Assembly (NCBI GenBank): GCA_020055645.1
Contig: CM034546.1
Span: 2,418,001 to 2,482,000, forward strand
Source of the DNA: Tomocerus qinae
Lineage: Eukaryota; Arthropoda; Collembola; Entomobryomorpha; Tomoceridae
DNA length: 64,000 bases
Direction: 5' to 3'
The notes under the pieces: model-generated
Databases searched by the model: none
What the model was told of the DNA's origin: nothing
The model's input: only the letters and a program-made list of their open reading frames with translations
Position numbers and translations under genes: made by a program
Part shown: positions 11,470-23,542 of the stretch, one piece after another
Position numbering within the stretch: the stretch's first letter is position 1
Layout: every line of letters begins with the position of its first letter

Positions 11470-11502
11470 ACCTAATCTAACCTAACCTAACCTAATCTAA
11501 CC
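11470..11502. repeat. short interstitial CCTAA (TTAGG) telomere-like run
   Basis: About six consecutive CCTAA/TCTAA pentamers lie just inside the left arm of the TIR element. TTAGG is the canonical arthropod telomere repeat. The run is short and imperfect. Confidence 0.65.
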
Positions 11503-11520
11503 AACTAATTTCTTAGAAAG

Positions 11521-14500
11521 ACTTAACATTGGACTTAGCATGGGGAATTAACATGGGACTTAGCATTGGACTTAGCATTGGACTTAGCATGGGGAATTAA
11601 CATGGGACTTAGCATTGGACTTAGCATTGGACTTAGCATGGGGAATTAACATGGGACTTAGCATTGGACTTAGCATTGGACTTAGCATGGGGAATTAACA
11701 TGGGACTTAGCATTGGACTTAGCATTGGACTTAGCATTGGGAATTAACATGGGACTTAGCATGGGGATTTAACATAGGACTTAGCATTGGACTTAGCATT
11801 GGACTTAGCATTGGACTTAGCATTGGACTTAGCATTGGACTTGGCATTGGACTTAGCATTGGACTTAGCATTGGACTTAGCATTGGGAATTAACATGGGA
11901 CTTAGCATGGGGATTTAACATGGGACTTAGCATTGGACTTAGCATTGGACTTAGCATTGGACTTAGCATGGGGAATTAACATGGGACTTAGCATTGGACT
12001 TAGCATTGAACTTAGCATTGGACTTAGCATTGGACTTAGCATTGGGAATTAACATGGGACTTAGCATGGGGATTTAACATGGGACTTAGCATTGGACTTA
12101 GCATTGGACTTAGCATTGGACTTAGCATTGGGAATTAACATGGGACTTAGCATGGGGATTTAACATGGGACTTAGCATTGGACTTAGCATTGGACTTAGC
12201 ATTGGACTTAGCATTGGACTTAGCATTGGACTTAGCATTGGGAATTAACATGGGACTTAGCATGGGGATTTAACATGGGACTTAGCATTGGACTTAGCAT
12301 GGGGAACTAACATGGGACTTAGCATTGGACTTAGCATTGGACTTAGCATTGGACTTAGCATGGGGAATTAACATGGGACTTAGCATTGGACTTAGCATTG
12401 GACTTAGCATTGGACTTAGCATTGGACTTAGCATGGGGAATTAACATGGGACTTAGCATTGGACTTAGCATTGGACTTAGCATTGGGAATTAACATGGGA
12501 CTTAGCATGGGGATTTAACATGGGACTTAGCATTGGACTTAGCATGGGGAATTAACATGGGACTTAGCATTGGACTTAGCATTGGGAATTAACATGGGAC
12601 TTAGCATTGGACTTAGCATTGGACTTAGCATTGGGAATTAACATGGGACTTAGCATGGGGATTAGCATTGGACTTAGCATGGGGATTTAACATGGGACTT
12701 AGCATTGGAATTAGCATTGGACTTAGCATTGGACTTAGCATTGGACTTAGCATGGGGAATTAACATGGAACTTAGCATTGGACTTAGCATTGGACTTAGC
12801 ATGGGGAATTAACATGGGACTTAGCATTGGACTTAGCATTGCACTTAGCATTGGGAATTAACATGGGACTTAGCATTGGACTTAGCATGGGGAATTAACA
12901 TGGGACTTAGCATTGGACTTAGCATTGGACTTAGCATTGGACTTAGCATGGGGATTTAACATGGGACTTAGCATTGGACTTAGCATTGGACTTAGCATTG
13001 GACTTAGCATGGGGAATTAACATGGGACTTAGCATTGGACTTAGCATTGGACTTAGCATGGGGAATTAACATGGGTTTTAGCATGGGGATTTAACATGGG
13101 ACTTAGCATTGGACTTAGCATTGGACTTAGCATTGGACTTAGCATTGGACTTAGCATTGGGAATTAACATGGGACTTAGCATGGGGATTTAACATGGGAC
13201 TTAGCATTGGACTTAGCATGGGGAACTAACATGGGACTTAGCATTGGACTTAGCATTGGACTTAGCATTGGACTTAGCATTGGACTTAGCATTGGACTTA
13301 GCATGGGGAATTAACATGGGACTTAGCATTGGACTTAGCATTGGACTTAGCATTGGACTTAGCATTGGACTTAGCATTGGGAATTAACATGGGACTTAGC
13401 ATGGGGATTTAACATGGGACTTAGCATTGGACTTAGCATTGGACTTAGCATTGGACTTAGCATTGGACTTAGCATGGGGAATTAACATGGGACTTAGCAT
13501 TGGACTTAGCATTGGGAATTAACATGGGACTTAGCATGGGGATTTAACATGGGACTTAGCATTGGACTTAGCATGGGGAATTAACATGGGACTTAGCATT
13601 GGACTTAGCATTGGACTTAGCATTGGACTTAGCATGGGGATTTAACATGGGACTTAGCATTGGAATTAGCATTGGACTTAGCATTGGGAATTAACATGGG
13701 ACTTAGCATGGGGATTTAACATGGGACTTAGCATTGGAATTAGCATTGGACTTAGCATTGGACTTAGCATTGGACTTAGCATGGGGAATTAACATGGAAC
13801 TTAGCATTGGACTTAGCATTGGACTTAGCATGGGGAATTAACATGGGACTTAGCATTGGACTTAGCATGGGGAATTAACATGGGACTTAGCATTGGACTT
13901 AGCATGGGGAATTAACATGGGACTTAGCATTGGACTTAGCATTGGACTTAGCATTGGACTTAGCATGGGGATTTAACATGGGACTTAGCATTGGACTTAG
14001 CATTGGACTTAGCATGGGACTTAGCATGGGGAATTAACATGGGACTTAGCATTGGACTTAGCATTGGACTTAGCATGGGGAATTAACATGGGACTTAGCA
14101 TTGGACTTAGCATTGGACTTAGCATGGGGAATTAACATGGGACTTAGCATTGGACTTAGCATTGGACTTAGCATTGGGAATTAACATGGGACTTAGCATG
14201 GGGATTTAACATGGGACTTAGCATTGGACTTAGCATTGGACTTAGCATTGGACTTAGCATTGGACTTAGCATGGGGAATTAACATGGGACTTAGCATTGG
14301 ACTTAGCATTGGACTTAGCATTGGACTTAGCATTGGACTTAGCATGGGGAATTAACATGGGACTTAGCATTGGACTTAGCATTGGACTTAGCATTGGGAA
14401 TTAACATGGGACTTAGCATGGGGATTTAACATGGGACTTAGCATTGGACTTAGCATGGGGAATTAACATGGGACTTAGCATTGGACTTAGCATTGGACTT

Positions 14501-17190
14501 AGCATTGGACTTAGCATGGGGAATTAACATGGGACTTAGCATTGGACTTAGCATTGGACTTAGCATTGGGAATTAACATGGGACTTAGCATGGGGATTTA
14601 ACATGGGACTTAGCATTGGAATTAGCATTGGACTTAGCATTGGACTTAGCATTGGACTTAGCATGGGGAATTAACATGGAACTTAGCATTGGACTTAGCA
14701 TTGGACTTAGCATGGGGAATTAACATGGGACTTAGCATTGGACTTAGCATTGCACTTAGCATTGGGAATTAACATGGGACTTAGCATTGGACTTAGCATG
14801 GGGAATTAACATGGGACTTAGCATTGGACTTAGCATTGGACTTAGCATTGGACTTAGCATGGGGATTTAACATGGGACTTAGCATTGGACTTAGCATTGG
14901 ACTTAGCATGGGACTTAGCATGGGGAATTAACATGGGACTTAGCATTGGACTTAGCATTGGACTTAGCATGGGGAATTAACATGGGACTTAGCATTGGAC
15001 TTAGCATTGGACTTAGCATGGGGAATTAACATGGGACTTAGCATTGGACTTAGCATTGGACTTAGCATTGTACTTAGCATGGGGAATTAACATGGGACTT
15101 AGCATTGGACTTAGCATTGGACTTAGCATGGGGAATTAACATGGGTTTTAGCATGGGGATTTAACATGGGACTTAGCATTGGACTTAGCATTGGACTTAG
15201 CATTGGACTTAGCATTGGACTTAGCATTGGGAATTAACATGGGACTTAGCATGGGGATTTAACATGGGACTTAGCATTGGACTTAGCATGGGGAACTAAC
15301 ATGGGACTTAGCATTGGACTTAGCATTGGACTTAGCATTGGACTTAGCATTGGACTTAGCATTGGACTTAGCATGGGGAATTAACATGGGACTTAGCATT
15401 GGACTTAGCATTGGACTTAGCATTGGACTTAGCATTGGACTTAGCATTGGGAATTAACATGGGACTTAGCATGGGGATTTAACATGGGACTTAGCATTGG
15501 ACTTAGCATTGGACTTAGCATTGGACTTAGCATTGGACTTAGCATGGGGAATTAACATGGGACTTAGCATTGGACTTAGCATTGGGAATTAACATGGGAC
15601 TTAGCATGGGGATTTAACATGGGACTTAGCATTGGACTTAGCATGGGGAATTAACATGGGACTTAGCATTGGACTTAGCATTGGACTTAGCATTGGACTT
15701 AGCATGGGGATTTAACATGGGACTTAGCATTGGAATTAGCATTGGACTTAGCATTGGGAATTAACATGGGACTTAGCATGGGGATTTAACATGGGACTTA
15801 GCATTGGAATTAGCATTGGACTTAGCATTGGACTTAGCATTGGACTTAGCATGGGGAATTAACATGGAACTTAGCATTGGACTTAGCATTGGACTTAGCA
15901 TGGGGAATTAACATGGGACTTAGCATTGGACTTAGCATGGGGAATTAACATGGGACTTAGCATTGGACTTAGCATGGGGAATTAACATGGGACTTAGCAT
16001 TGGACTTAGCATTGGACTTAGCATTGGACTTAGCATGGGGATTTAACATGGGACTTAGCATTGGACTTAGCATTGGACTTAGCATGGGACTTAGCATGGG
16101 GAATTAACATGGGACTTAGCATTGGACTTAGCATTGGACTTAGCATGGGGAATTAACATGGGACTTAGCATTGGACTTAGCATTGGACTTAGCATGGGGA
16201 ATTAACATGGGACTTAGCATTGGACTTAGCATTGGACTTAGCATTGGGAATTAACATGGGACTTAGCATGGGGATTTAACATGGGACTTAGCATTGGACT
16301 TAGCATTGGACTTAGCATTGGACTTAGCATTGGACTTAGCATGGGGAATTAACATGGGACTTAGCATTGGACTTAGCATTGGACTTAGCATTGGACTTAG
16401 CATTGGACTTAGCATGGGGAATTAACATGGGACTTAGCATTGGACTTAGCATTGGACTTAGCATTGGGAATTAACATGGGACTTAGCATGGGGATTTAAC
16501 ATGGGACTTAGCATTGGACTTAGCATGGGGAATTAACATGGGACTTAGCATTGGACTTAGCATTGGACTTAGCATTGGACTTAGCATGGGGAATTAACAT
16601 GGGACTTAGCATTGGACTTAGCATTGGACTTAGCATTGGGAATTAACATGGGACTTAGCATGGGGATTTAACATGGGACTTAGCATTGGAATTAGCATTG
16701 GACTTAGCATTGGACTTAGCATTGGACTTAGCATGGGGAATTAACATGGAACTTAGCATTGGACTTAGCATTGGACTTAGCATGGGGAATTAACATGGGA
16801 CTTAGCATTGGACTTAGCATTGCACTTAGCATTGGGAATTAACATGGGACTTAGCATTGGACTTAGCATGGGGAATTAACATGGGACTTAGCATTGGACT
16901 TAGCATTGGACTTAGCATTGGACTTAGCATGGGGATTTAACATGGGACTTAGCATTGGACTTAGCATTGGACTTAGCATGGGACTTAGCATGGGGAATTA
17001 ACATGGGACTTAGCATTGGACTTAGCATTGGACTTAGCATGGGGAATTAACATGGGACTTAGCATTGGACTTAGCATTGGACTTAGCATGGGGAATTAAC
17101 ATGGGACTTAGCATTGGACTTAGCATTGGACTTAGCATTGTACTTAGCATGGGGAATTAACATGGGACTTAGCATTGCACTTAGCATTTT
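11521..17190. repeat. 12/18-bp minisatellite array with a higher-order repeat of about 2,070 bp
   Basis: Units of GGACTTAGCATT (12 bp) alternate irregularly with GGGAATTAACATGGGACTTAGC and GGGATTTAACAT variants over about 5.7 kb. Rare variants recur exactly 2,070 bp apart: atgggtttta at 13071 and 15141, tacttagcat at 15071 and 17141, and tgcacttagc at 14751 and 16821. The stretches I compared between them (13141-13260, 13621-13680 and 14161-14190 against +2,070) are identical, so about 12,960-15,030 has been copied as a block to 15,030-17,100. There is no gene inside. Confidence 0.95.
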
Positions 17191-17351
17191 GGCTTTAGAC
17201 TGATGGAAGTTAACGGGCTCATCGATAAGCTCGGACTATACAAGAAACTCCTCCCACTTGGTGCCAGCTATCCATAGGGCCACTTGCCATGGGGCCAGCT
17301 GTCCGGGGGGCCAGTTTCCATGGGGCCACCTCGCCGGACACGATATTAATT

Positions 17352-18387
17352 ATGCTACAGTTCACAAATATATAAACTTCTTAGTTTAGTGCTACATTGC
17401 ACTCCGTTCCCAAGAAACAGCTTAGAAACGATTTTATCGTATTCCTACAATACAATGCAAGCCCTTTCAACCGAGATACCTCTAAGAGAATTTCCGACCT
17501 GATTTCCCAGTTATTTTTATACAGTATTAACTTGTATTAAAGGAAGAAGATTCCGTTATTAGCTGACTGTTGACCCCATACTTATTGACGTAAGTAGTAT
17601 GACTACTGCTACACTTCGCATAAAGTTTGAAGCTGAAATCTATATGGTTGCATAAATATACTCTGTTGAATCTGCAAGTATTACAATACAATGCTTAATT
17701 AAATTGCAACACATATGGAAATGGTTAGCCATTTCGCTATTATTGTGAAACGGATTTAAATTATCTAGCCTATTTAAGTGGACAGATAAATATAGTAAGA
17801 CCACCAAATTATAACCCACACCCAAAGTGCAATATTTTTAGAGTTTAATAATTATCATTTCATCGATACTACATTTCAGTATTCACCGTTATACCGTCTA
17901 CCAACAGAGTTGATTAATGCTTTGGAGAATTAATATTTCGTTTTTATAACAATAGTAATAAAATTGGCACGACAATGCAAAAGGTTTTGTCCCATTCTTT
18001 ACAAATTTATTGTGAATCAATTTTTAAATTAGTATGATTAATAATGATTTAAAGAGAAACATTTTATTACTGAGTTATTAGTGTTATAAGTAATTATAAA
18101 AGATCTTATTCTCGTCTTCACAAATTGGTAACCTATTTTTTGCGTATATAAATTGCACATGTAGCAATTTACATTTTCATGGTGTTTAATAATATTTATT
18201 TATACCGTTAACGCTAATAACTGATATAAATAGACATTTTTGTAATATTTAACATATTTAGTGATATTGTTATTGATATGTTTTGATTATTGATTCACCA
18301 TAATCATGAAGCAATGATTAATGGTAATTGAGGGATGACAGACATCGTTTTACAAACATTCGGAGTCTGATTTTGATGTATAAGTGC
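17352..18387. other. non-coding stretch after the TIR element
   Basis: AT-rich with no supportable frame. It probably contains the missing 3' exon(s) of the zinc-finger gene to its right (transcribed leftward), but I could not identify one. Confidence 0.4.
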
Positions 18388-20076
18388 CTATTGTAACCCT
18401 TCAAAATATAAAACCACTACAAATATCAAGACCAATATTAATACTATACCCGGACATGCAATAGCTTGGTGACACAAATCGCATTGGTACGGCCTTTTCG
18501 TTTCTGTCGCATGTGTAGTTAAATGCAGTTTTAACTCAGTCATCCTTAAATATTTTTTCGAACAAACATCGCAACTGAATTTTGAATCTTGTATATGGGC
18601 TAGTCGGTGTTCACTGAGAGCAGCATCATCTAACATCTTCTCTCCACAGATCTCACATTCAAATGGCGTATGCAATTCAGTGTGCTGTATTAAATTCGCT
18701 TTAACAGAGAAAGTTTCTCCACAAGTTTCACATCTGAATGGCTTTTCTTCTATATGTAACTGAGTATGAAGTTTTAGTACTCCCGAACTGGAGAATGACA
18801 ATCCACATGTCTCACACTCCACCATGGGCTTCCCACAATCGTGCTTTAACAAAATGGTGTACCGTGAAAATTTCCTTTGGCAAGTTGAACATGCGAAACC
18901 AGATTCAAGCAGTTTTTGCAGACTTGATTTTGGCTGTGTGTGCTCCTTACTGACAACCGACGACTTTGATTCTAAATATAGAAATCAAATAAATTAAATA
19001 CTTTATACAGTCTCTGTACTTAGGCGTTCCCTAAAATACGGAAGCTACTGACAATTGGTAAGCATGGTACTTATAATAATATTAGTAATTAGAATTAATA
19101 AGTTTAATTTTTGCTTAGGAAATTACAATTTCTAGTGGGGTCAAGAAATATGAAATAATAAAAACTTTTCCGACATTCAGTCATTAACAAAATAGGAATA
19201 AATATTGCAAACTTCTCAAGTCTCAATCTACTACATTATTTTTTATTAGATAGATAAATGAATTTTAACACTTACTTCTTTCTTTGGGCTTCACACAATC
19301 GTGCTTTTGCAAAATGGCGAACCGTGAAAATTTTTTGTGGCAAGTTGAACATTCGAATCCAGACTCAAAAAGTTTTGGCACACTTGATTTTGGCTTTCTG
19401 TGGTCCTTGCAAACAATCGACGACGTCGATTCTAATATATAGAAAACAATTAAATTAAATAGGTAAATTGTAAACGTTTAAGTAGTAATATACATCATCA
19501 AACAGATTTAAATATAAAGTTCATACAATAACATTTTAATAATTTTAAGCCAAAGTTACTATCATAGGTAATATTATTGTTTCATCGGTGTTTGTTCTTT
19601 TATTGTGAGTGCCAACAAAGTCTGTATTTTTAATGTCCTCCAAACCATCAAAGAAGGAGGTTGGATCAGTTTCAGAATCATAAATGTCTAATTCACCTTG
19701 CTGGTTTTCGATTTGTATGGATACACAATTTTTGGAGTTAATGCCAGGAGTGACTGGTGGCACTTTCTGATGCCCAATATCCGTCGACATCTTTTTCCTT
19801 TCAACTTTTCGCCATGCAAAATTATACAGTTTGTCACTTCTTTCTTCTATCTTCGTCTTTATTCCAAATGGAAAGCTTTGAAAGTTTTCTTAAGCTTTCA
19901 ACATTACAAAAACAAAAAGGATCATTTCCTCCCAGTTGATTGACTGTTGGATTAATACCGTCAGAAATATATTTAGAACAGGTAAATGATTTTGGGAATT
20001 GAGATTCTTGTATAGTCTGGTCATAATCACAATGGCACAAAATACACGTTTGGATTAGGAAATTATTTTCAAACAT
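18388..20076 (-). CDS. C2H2 zinc-finger protein with ZAD-like N-terminus (partial or disrupted model)
   Basis: The first exon starts at 20076: MFENNFLIQTCILCHC, with cysteine pairs (CILC, PFCFC) and VESLRKLSKL resembling an arthropod ZAD dimerisation domain. This frame stops near 19837, and the likely continuation (acidic linker GELDIYDSETDPTSFFDGLEDI, 19790-19545) is in another frame, so there is an indel or an unseen splice. Internal exon 19431-19276 and last visible exon 18971-18388 each encode a finger with conserved FACSTC or FECSTC then FSR..ILxKHDC. The 18971 exon adds fingers VECETC..HTQLH, FRCETC..HTELH, FECEIC..HRLAH, FSCDVC..HLTTH and the start of YQCDLCHQ. It then reads into a probable donor (CCG|GTATAG), so the 3' end is missing. 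A DNA-binding transcription factor is likely; target unknown. Confidence 0.65.
19276..19431 (-). other. phase-symmetric duplicated zinc-finger exon
   Basis: This 156-nt exon has a TTAG acceptor and a GTAAG donor and is phase 1 at both ends, so it can be kept or skipped without changing frame. It closely resembles the first 150 nt of the exon at 18971 (KSSVVSKEH versus TSSIVCKDH, FACSTCQRKFSRYTILLKHDC versus FECSTCHKKFSRFAILQKHDC). It arose by local exon duplication. Confidence 0.7.
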
Positions 20077-20509
20077 TTTTTGGTTTCGCTGGGACGAAGT
20101 ATTCTGTCTGAAATATGCCTGTAATTTATAACAACAACAAATTTAGAAACGATTTTTAATTTAAATTCATTTTTACAACCAAAATTATTCAACGCTAAGA
20201 ATCCGTTAGGTTAACACGTTTTATGAAATTATTGGGACATAAATAGTCTCACAGTCTTTTACACCTACAACTACGACATCAGCAAATATTAATGTTTTCC
20301 TTGCGGAACCGTCTTGAAATACTAATCGTTCTGGATTTCCTATAGCTTTTTTATAATTATCAATCATACTCCCAGCCCTAAATTGTCATTGTTAAGTGTT
20401 CAATGACTCACCTTGTCACCTTCAAGCTTTTAATACTCCCCTTTTTATTCTGGCGTTTTAGCCCAACTCCTCTGAACTTGAAAAATAATTTATATTTTTG
20501 TGATGAAAT

Positions 20510-21122
20510 CAATTAAAGAAATTTTTTAAATATTTTTGGGTACTTTGAGACTCGAAACTTAACTTTGGCCTAGACTAGAGAGATCCAGTAAACACCAAAA
20601 GAACAAGTAAGGTGCCAATACGTTTCCATAAACGTACCAACTCGGTAGTCGAATAATAACCATTTTATTTTTCTATCAAATGTATGTGCATACAAATAAT
20701 GGTTGACATTCAGGCAAAGGACAATTGTAGACAGAAAATGTTGGCTTGCATGTTTCCCAATTTAAAAAAAAGATTTGAACCGTTTGTGAAAGCTGGGAAA
20801 GATGAAAGAAGAAAATCAATAAAAGAAAATTTGGAAATTGTGTCTAAATGAAAGATAAGTATTATCTCATTGGCGTCCACCTCAGAATTGCATGAAAACT
20901 TTCGGTCAAGATCAGATTTTAACGCTAAAGAAGATGTAGAAGGATTTTGGGTGGAACATTTAAATGAAATTTTTTAATTAATGTTTTAGTACAAGAAAAA
21001 AGAATTTATAACATTTTTGGGGTACTATGAGATTAAAAAAGTAACCTTCGGTCTAGAAGTATCTATTGCCCACCAACAGAACCGGTAAGTTGTCAATTAT
21101 TTTCCACAAATGTACAAATTCG
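20510..21122. repeat. diverged direct duplication
   Basis: About 130 bp at 20525-20655 (from ttttgggtactttgagac to ccaactcggtag) recurs at about 21013-21126 (ttttggggtactatgagat to caaattcggtag) with many substitutions. No convincing frame in either copy. The second copy is interrupted at its cggtag end by the inverted-repeat element that follows. Confidence 0.6.
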
Positions 21123-22096
21123 GTAGGGGAAAGTGCTGTCGGTTGTCCCATGCTGTCGGTTGTCCCACTACCATTATCTGAAGTAATCCTTGGTTATATG
21201 AACTGAGATTTTTTATAGAGATGTAAGCTTCTTAAATAGAAACTGTCACGAGAAATTTTTAAAATCCGTTGGAAAATGTGGCTTCAAAAAATAATTTTGA
21301 ATTTTCAGCCTTCAAAGTAAAATTTTCATACACAGCGAAATTTTTATTTAAAGCCGCTGTGACTAAAATTGAAAGACAACAATTTTTTGACGAAAAGTAT
21401 TAACATTCAGGATTGACATTTGATAATAGTTTTAAATTTTTGATGTTACCCCTTCCAGGGAAAATTGATCATCAATAAAACGTGCAAGTGCTGTCGGTTG
21501 TCCGACTAGTACATGCTGCCGGTTGTCCTCGTTGAAACTTATGGTTAAAAGTCATTAAAATCAAATTTTAACTTTATTAGTTAACTATGGTTTGGTTACA
21601 CATAATTTGTCTACTTTATTTTAATTTCAGCCATTTCGCAACCTATTTACAGTTGCATTTCTAACAGAAGCGTATTTTATGTTTTCTTCTATTATTTAGA
21701 AGGTACACTCTTTGTTATCTTTTTTTAAACCGTAAGAAAGTTGTGAAATCCTTGAAATTTTAGATCTATGATCTTAAGCACAAACCCAGGAGTATATTTA
21801 GATAAATTTAAAATGGTTTTTGCTGTTTGTTGACCATTAATTTTAACCTCGGACAACCGGCAGCACCTCCTCGGACAACCGACAGCACTAGTGCTGTCGG
21901 TTGTCCGAAAAAAGTTTTTTGAAATACAAATTATTTTCATCTGCATTGAGAGATATTTGATTGGTGAAACTTTTTACCTTAGTACCCAAGAACCTAATAA
22001 ATAAAATGTGTACAACAAAATTATGAGAAACGGTATAGGATAATTACAAAACTTATCAGAGTAAAATCTCGGACAACCGACAGCACTCTCCCCTAC
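21123..22096. mobile_element. inverted-repeat element with repeated TGCTGTCGGTTGTCC motifs
   Basis: The left end reads GTAGGGGAAAGTGCTGTCGG and the right end is the complement (ACCGACAGCACTCTCCCCTAC). The 15-mer TGCTGTCGGTTGTCC or close variants occur twice at the left end (21132-21167), twice near 21490-21530, at least three times in mixed orientation at 21850-21908 forming a palindrome, and once at the right end. No transposase; about 970 bp; MITE-like. Confidence 0.75.
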
Positions 22097-23542
22097 TTTA
22101 ATACTATGTTTGATGGCAAAAACTAATCACTAAAAATAAATTACTGCTGTAAAATTCCCTTTTGTACAAGAATTTTACTCTAACTTCACACACATATTAT
22201 CTAAATGGGAACACAAAATTATTTACGTGCATGTCCGACTTCGCGTTTACATTATAGAATTATAAATAGAAGATGATATGGATTAAAGAAACTTTAAACA
22301 AATTTAAATGCCATCAGCAATAAGATGAGCTGATTGCAGCACAAAAGGGAAGCGTATAGCAGCGTATTAAATATTTTTAAGGACACCATTATCTAAATAA
22401 ATTCACAAATATTGACCATAATTAAAATTTCAATCACCAAATCATAAGTTATTATATTAAGTTTCAGGCTTACCTTTTTACTACTTTTCTACTTTTCACT
22501 TAACAGTTTTACAACAGTTGAAGTTGAAGAGAAATGGATTTACCGCCAAAGTTTATGCTCATCCTATCCACCCGACACCCGACAGTCAACTACCCGACAC
22601 TCGACCCGATGCCTATTTCATTTTAAACAGTGAAGGGTTTTGGGATGAAAAATGCCACGAACACGCCCTAGGAAAACATGTGGTTTTAAAAAATAACTTT
22701 TTATTTCCCATGGGGGACGTGTTATTATAGTTATTAACCTTCTGCGCATCGAAGACAGCCTTCGAGTTTAGTGAACAAATACTTATAACCAAGCACAGCC
22801 TTTTAGCCATTTTATTCCAAATTGAAGAAAAAAAGTCCAATTACATTCTCTGATACAATTTTATAATAATTAATACTTCGTGATTATTTTACTGCCTACT
22901 TGAAATTCAATTAGATACCTTATACTTATATCCTACCCCTTCAGACAAACCAGGGTCGAGCCATATAAATGTAATCGTTAGCCAATTTGTAAACATTAAT
23001 CTATGAATTATACATACAATTTAACAATATAACATTGATTATTTCAAAATACAATGAAGTAGTTTATCAACTGCATTAATTTATCATCTGAGAATCATAT
23101 TTATTGATAAAGCTAAAGCTAAACGCAGTTTGTATTTTACTTGCATAATATATTTGTTTTAAATTTTAGATTTAAATAGTATTTTATTTCTATAGTTTTG
23201 CTTTTCATTTATCAAAAAATCTGTTCAGTTGTTCTAAAGAAAGAATAATAAGTAAAACAACTTGTTTAGCCTTTATATTAAGTAATTCAACGTCAAAAAA
23301 TAGTAATTATAATTGGTAATAACAATATGGTAAATGTAAATAGTAGATCAGTTTATGATAATTACATTGTACTAACTTGCAAGCTTGCAACACCAATTAA
23401 TGTTTCTTTGGGCTTTAAAAAATCCCACAATGCTTTGGCAGTAGTATATATTGCACAAAGTGACTCATTACACTTACACGACTGATTTCTTAGAATATTT
23501 TGATAAATAATTACTTTTTCATTCAGATTAGCAGCCATTTAT
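22097..23542. other. non-coding stretch
   Basis: AT-rich; small chance frames only. A short run of acccgacac repeats sits near 22568-22606. No gene supported. Confidence 0.4.

Larger units (their letters stand above)
11271..17351. mobile_element. 6.06-kb terminal-inverted-repeat element carrying a minisatellite, 9-bp target duplication
   Basis: Inverted arms 11280-11422 and 17201-17342 are about 93% identical over about 142 bp. They end GTGTNNGGCGAGGTGGCCCC and contain spaced tggcccc motifs. The 9-bp direct repeat ATATTAATT flanks the element at 11271-11279 and 17343-17351, as expected for a target-site duplication. No transposase frame is present; nearly all of the interior is tandem repeat, so it is non-autonomous. 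A 9-bp duplication fits Mutator-like or Merlin-like transposases, but I cannot assign the superfamily. It inserted 46 bp upstream of the start of the broken orphan gene. Confidence 0.85.

Noticed and set aside
11278-11475. Short frame across the left arm of the TIR element
   Set aside because: It lies wholly in a non-coding terminal repeat; the GC-rich arm keeps a frame open by chance, and the sequence has no recognisable domain.
11521-17190. Possible CRISPR-like array
   Set aside because: The units are contiguous with no unique spacers, and the context is animal nuclear DNA; it is a minisatellite.
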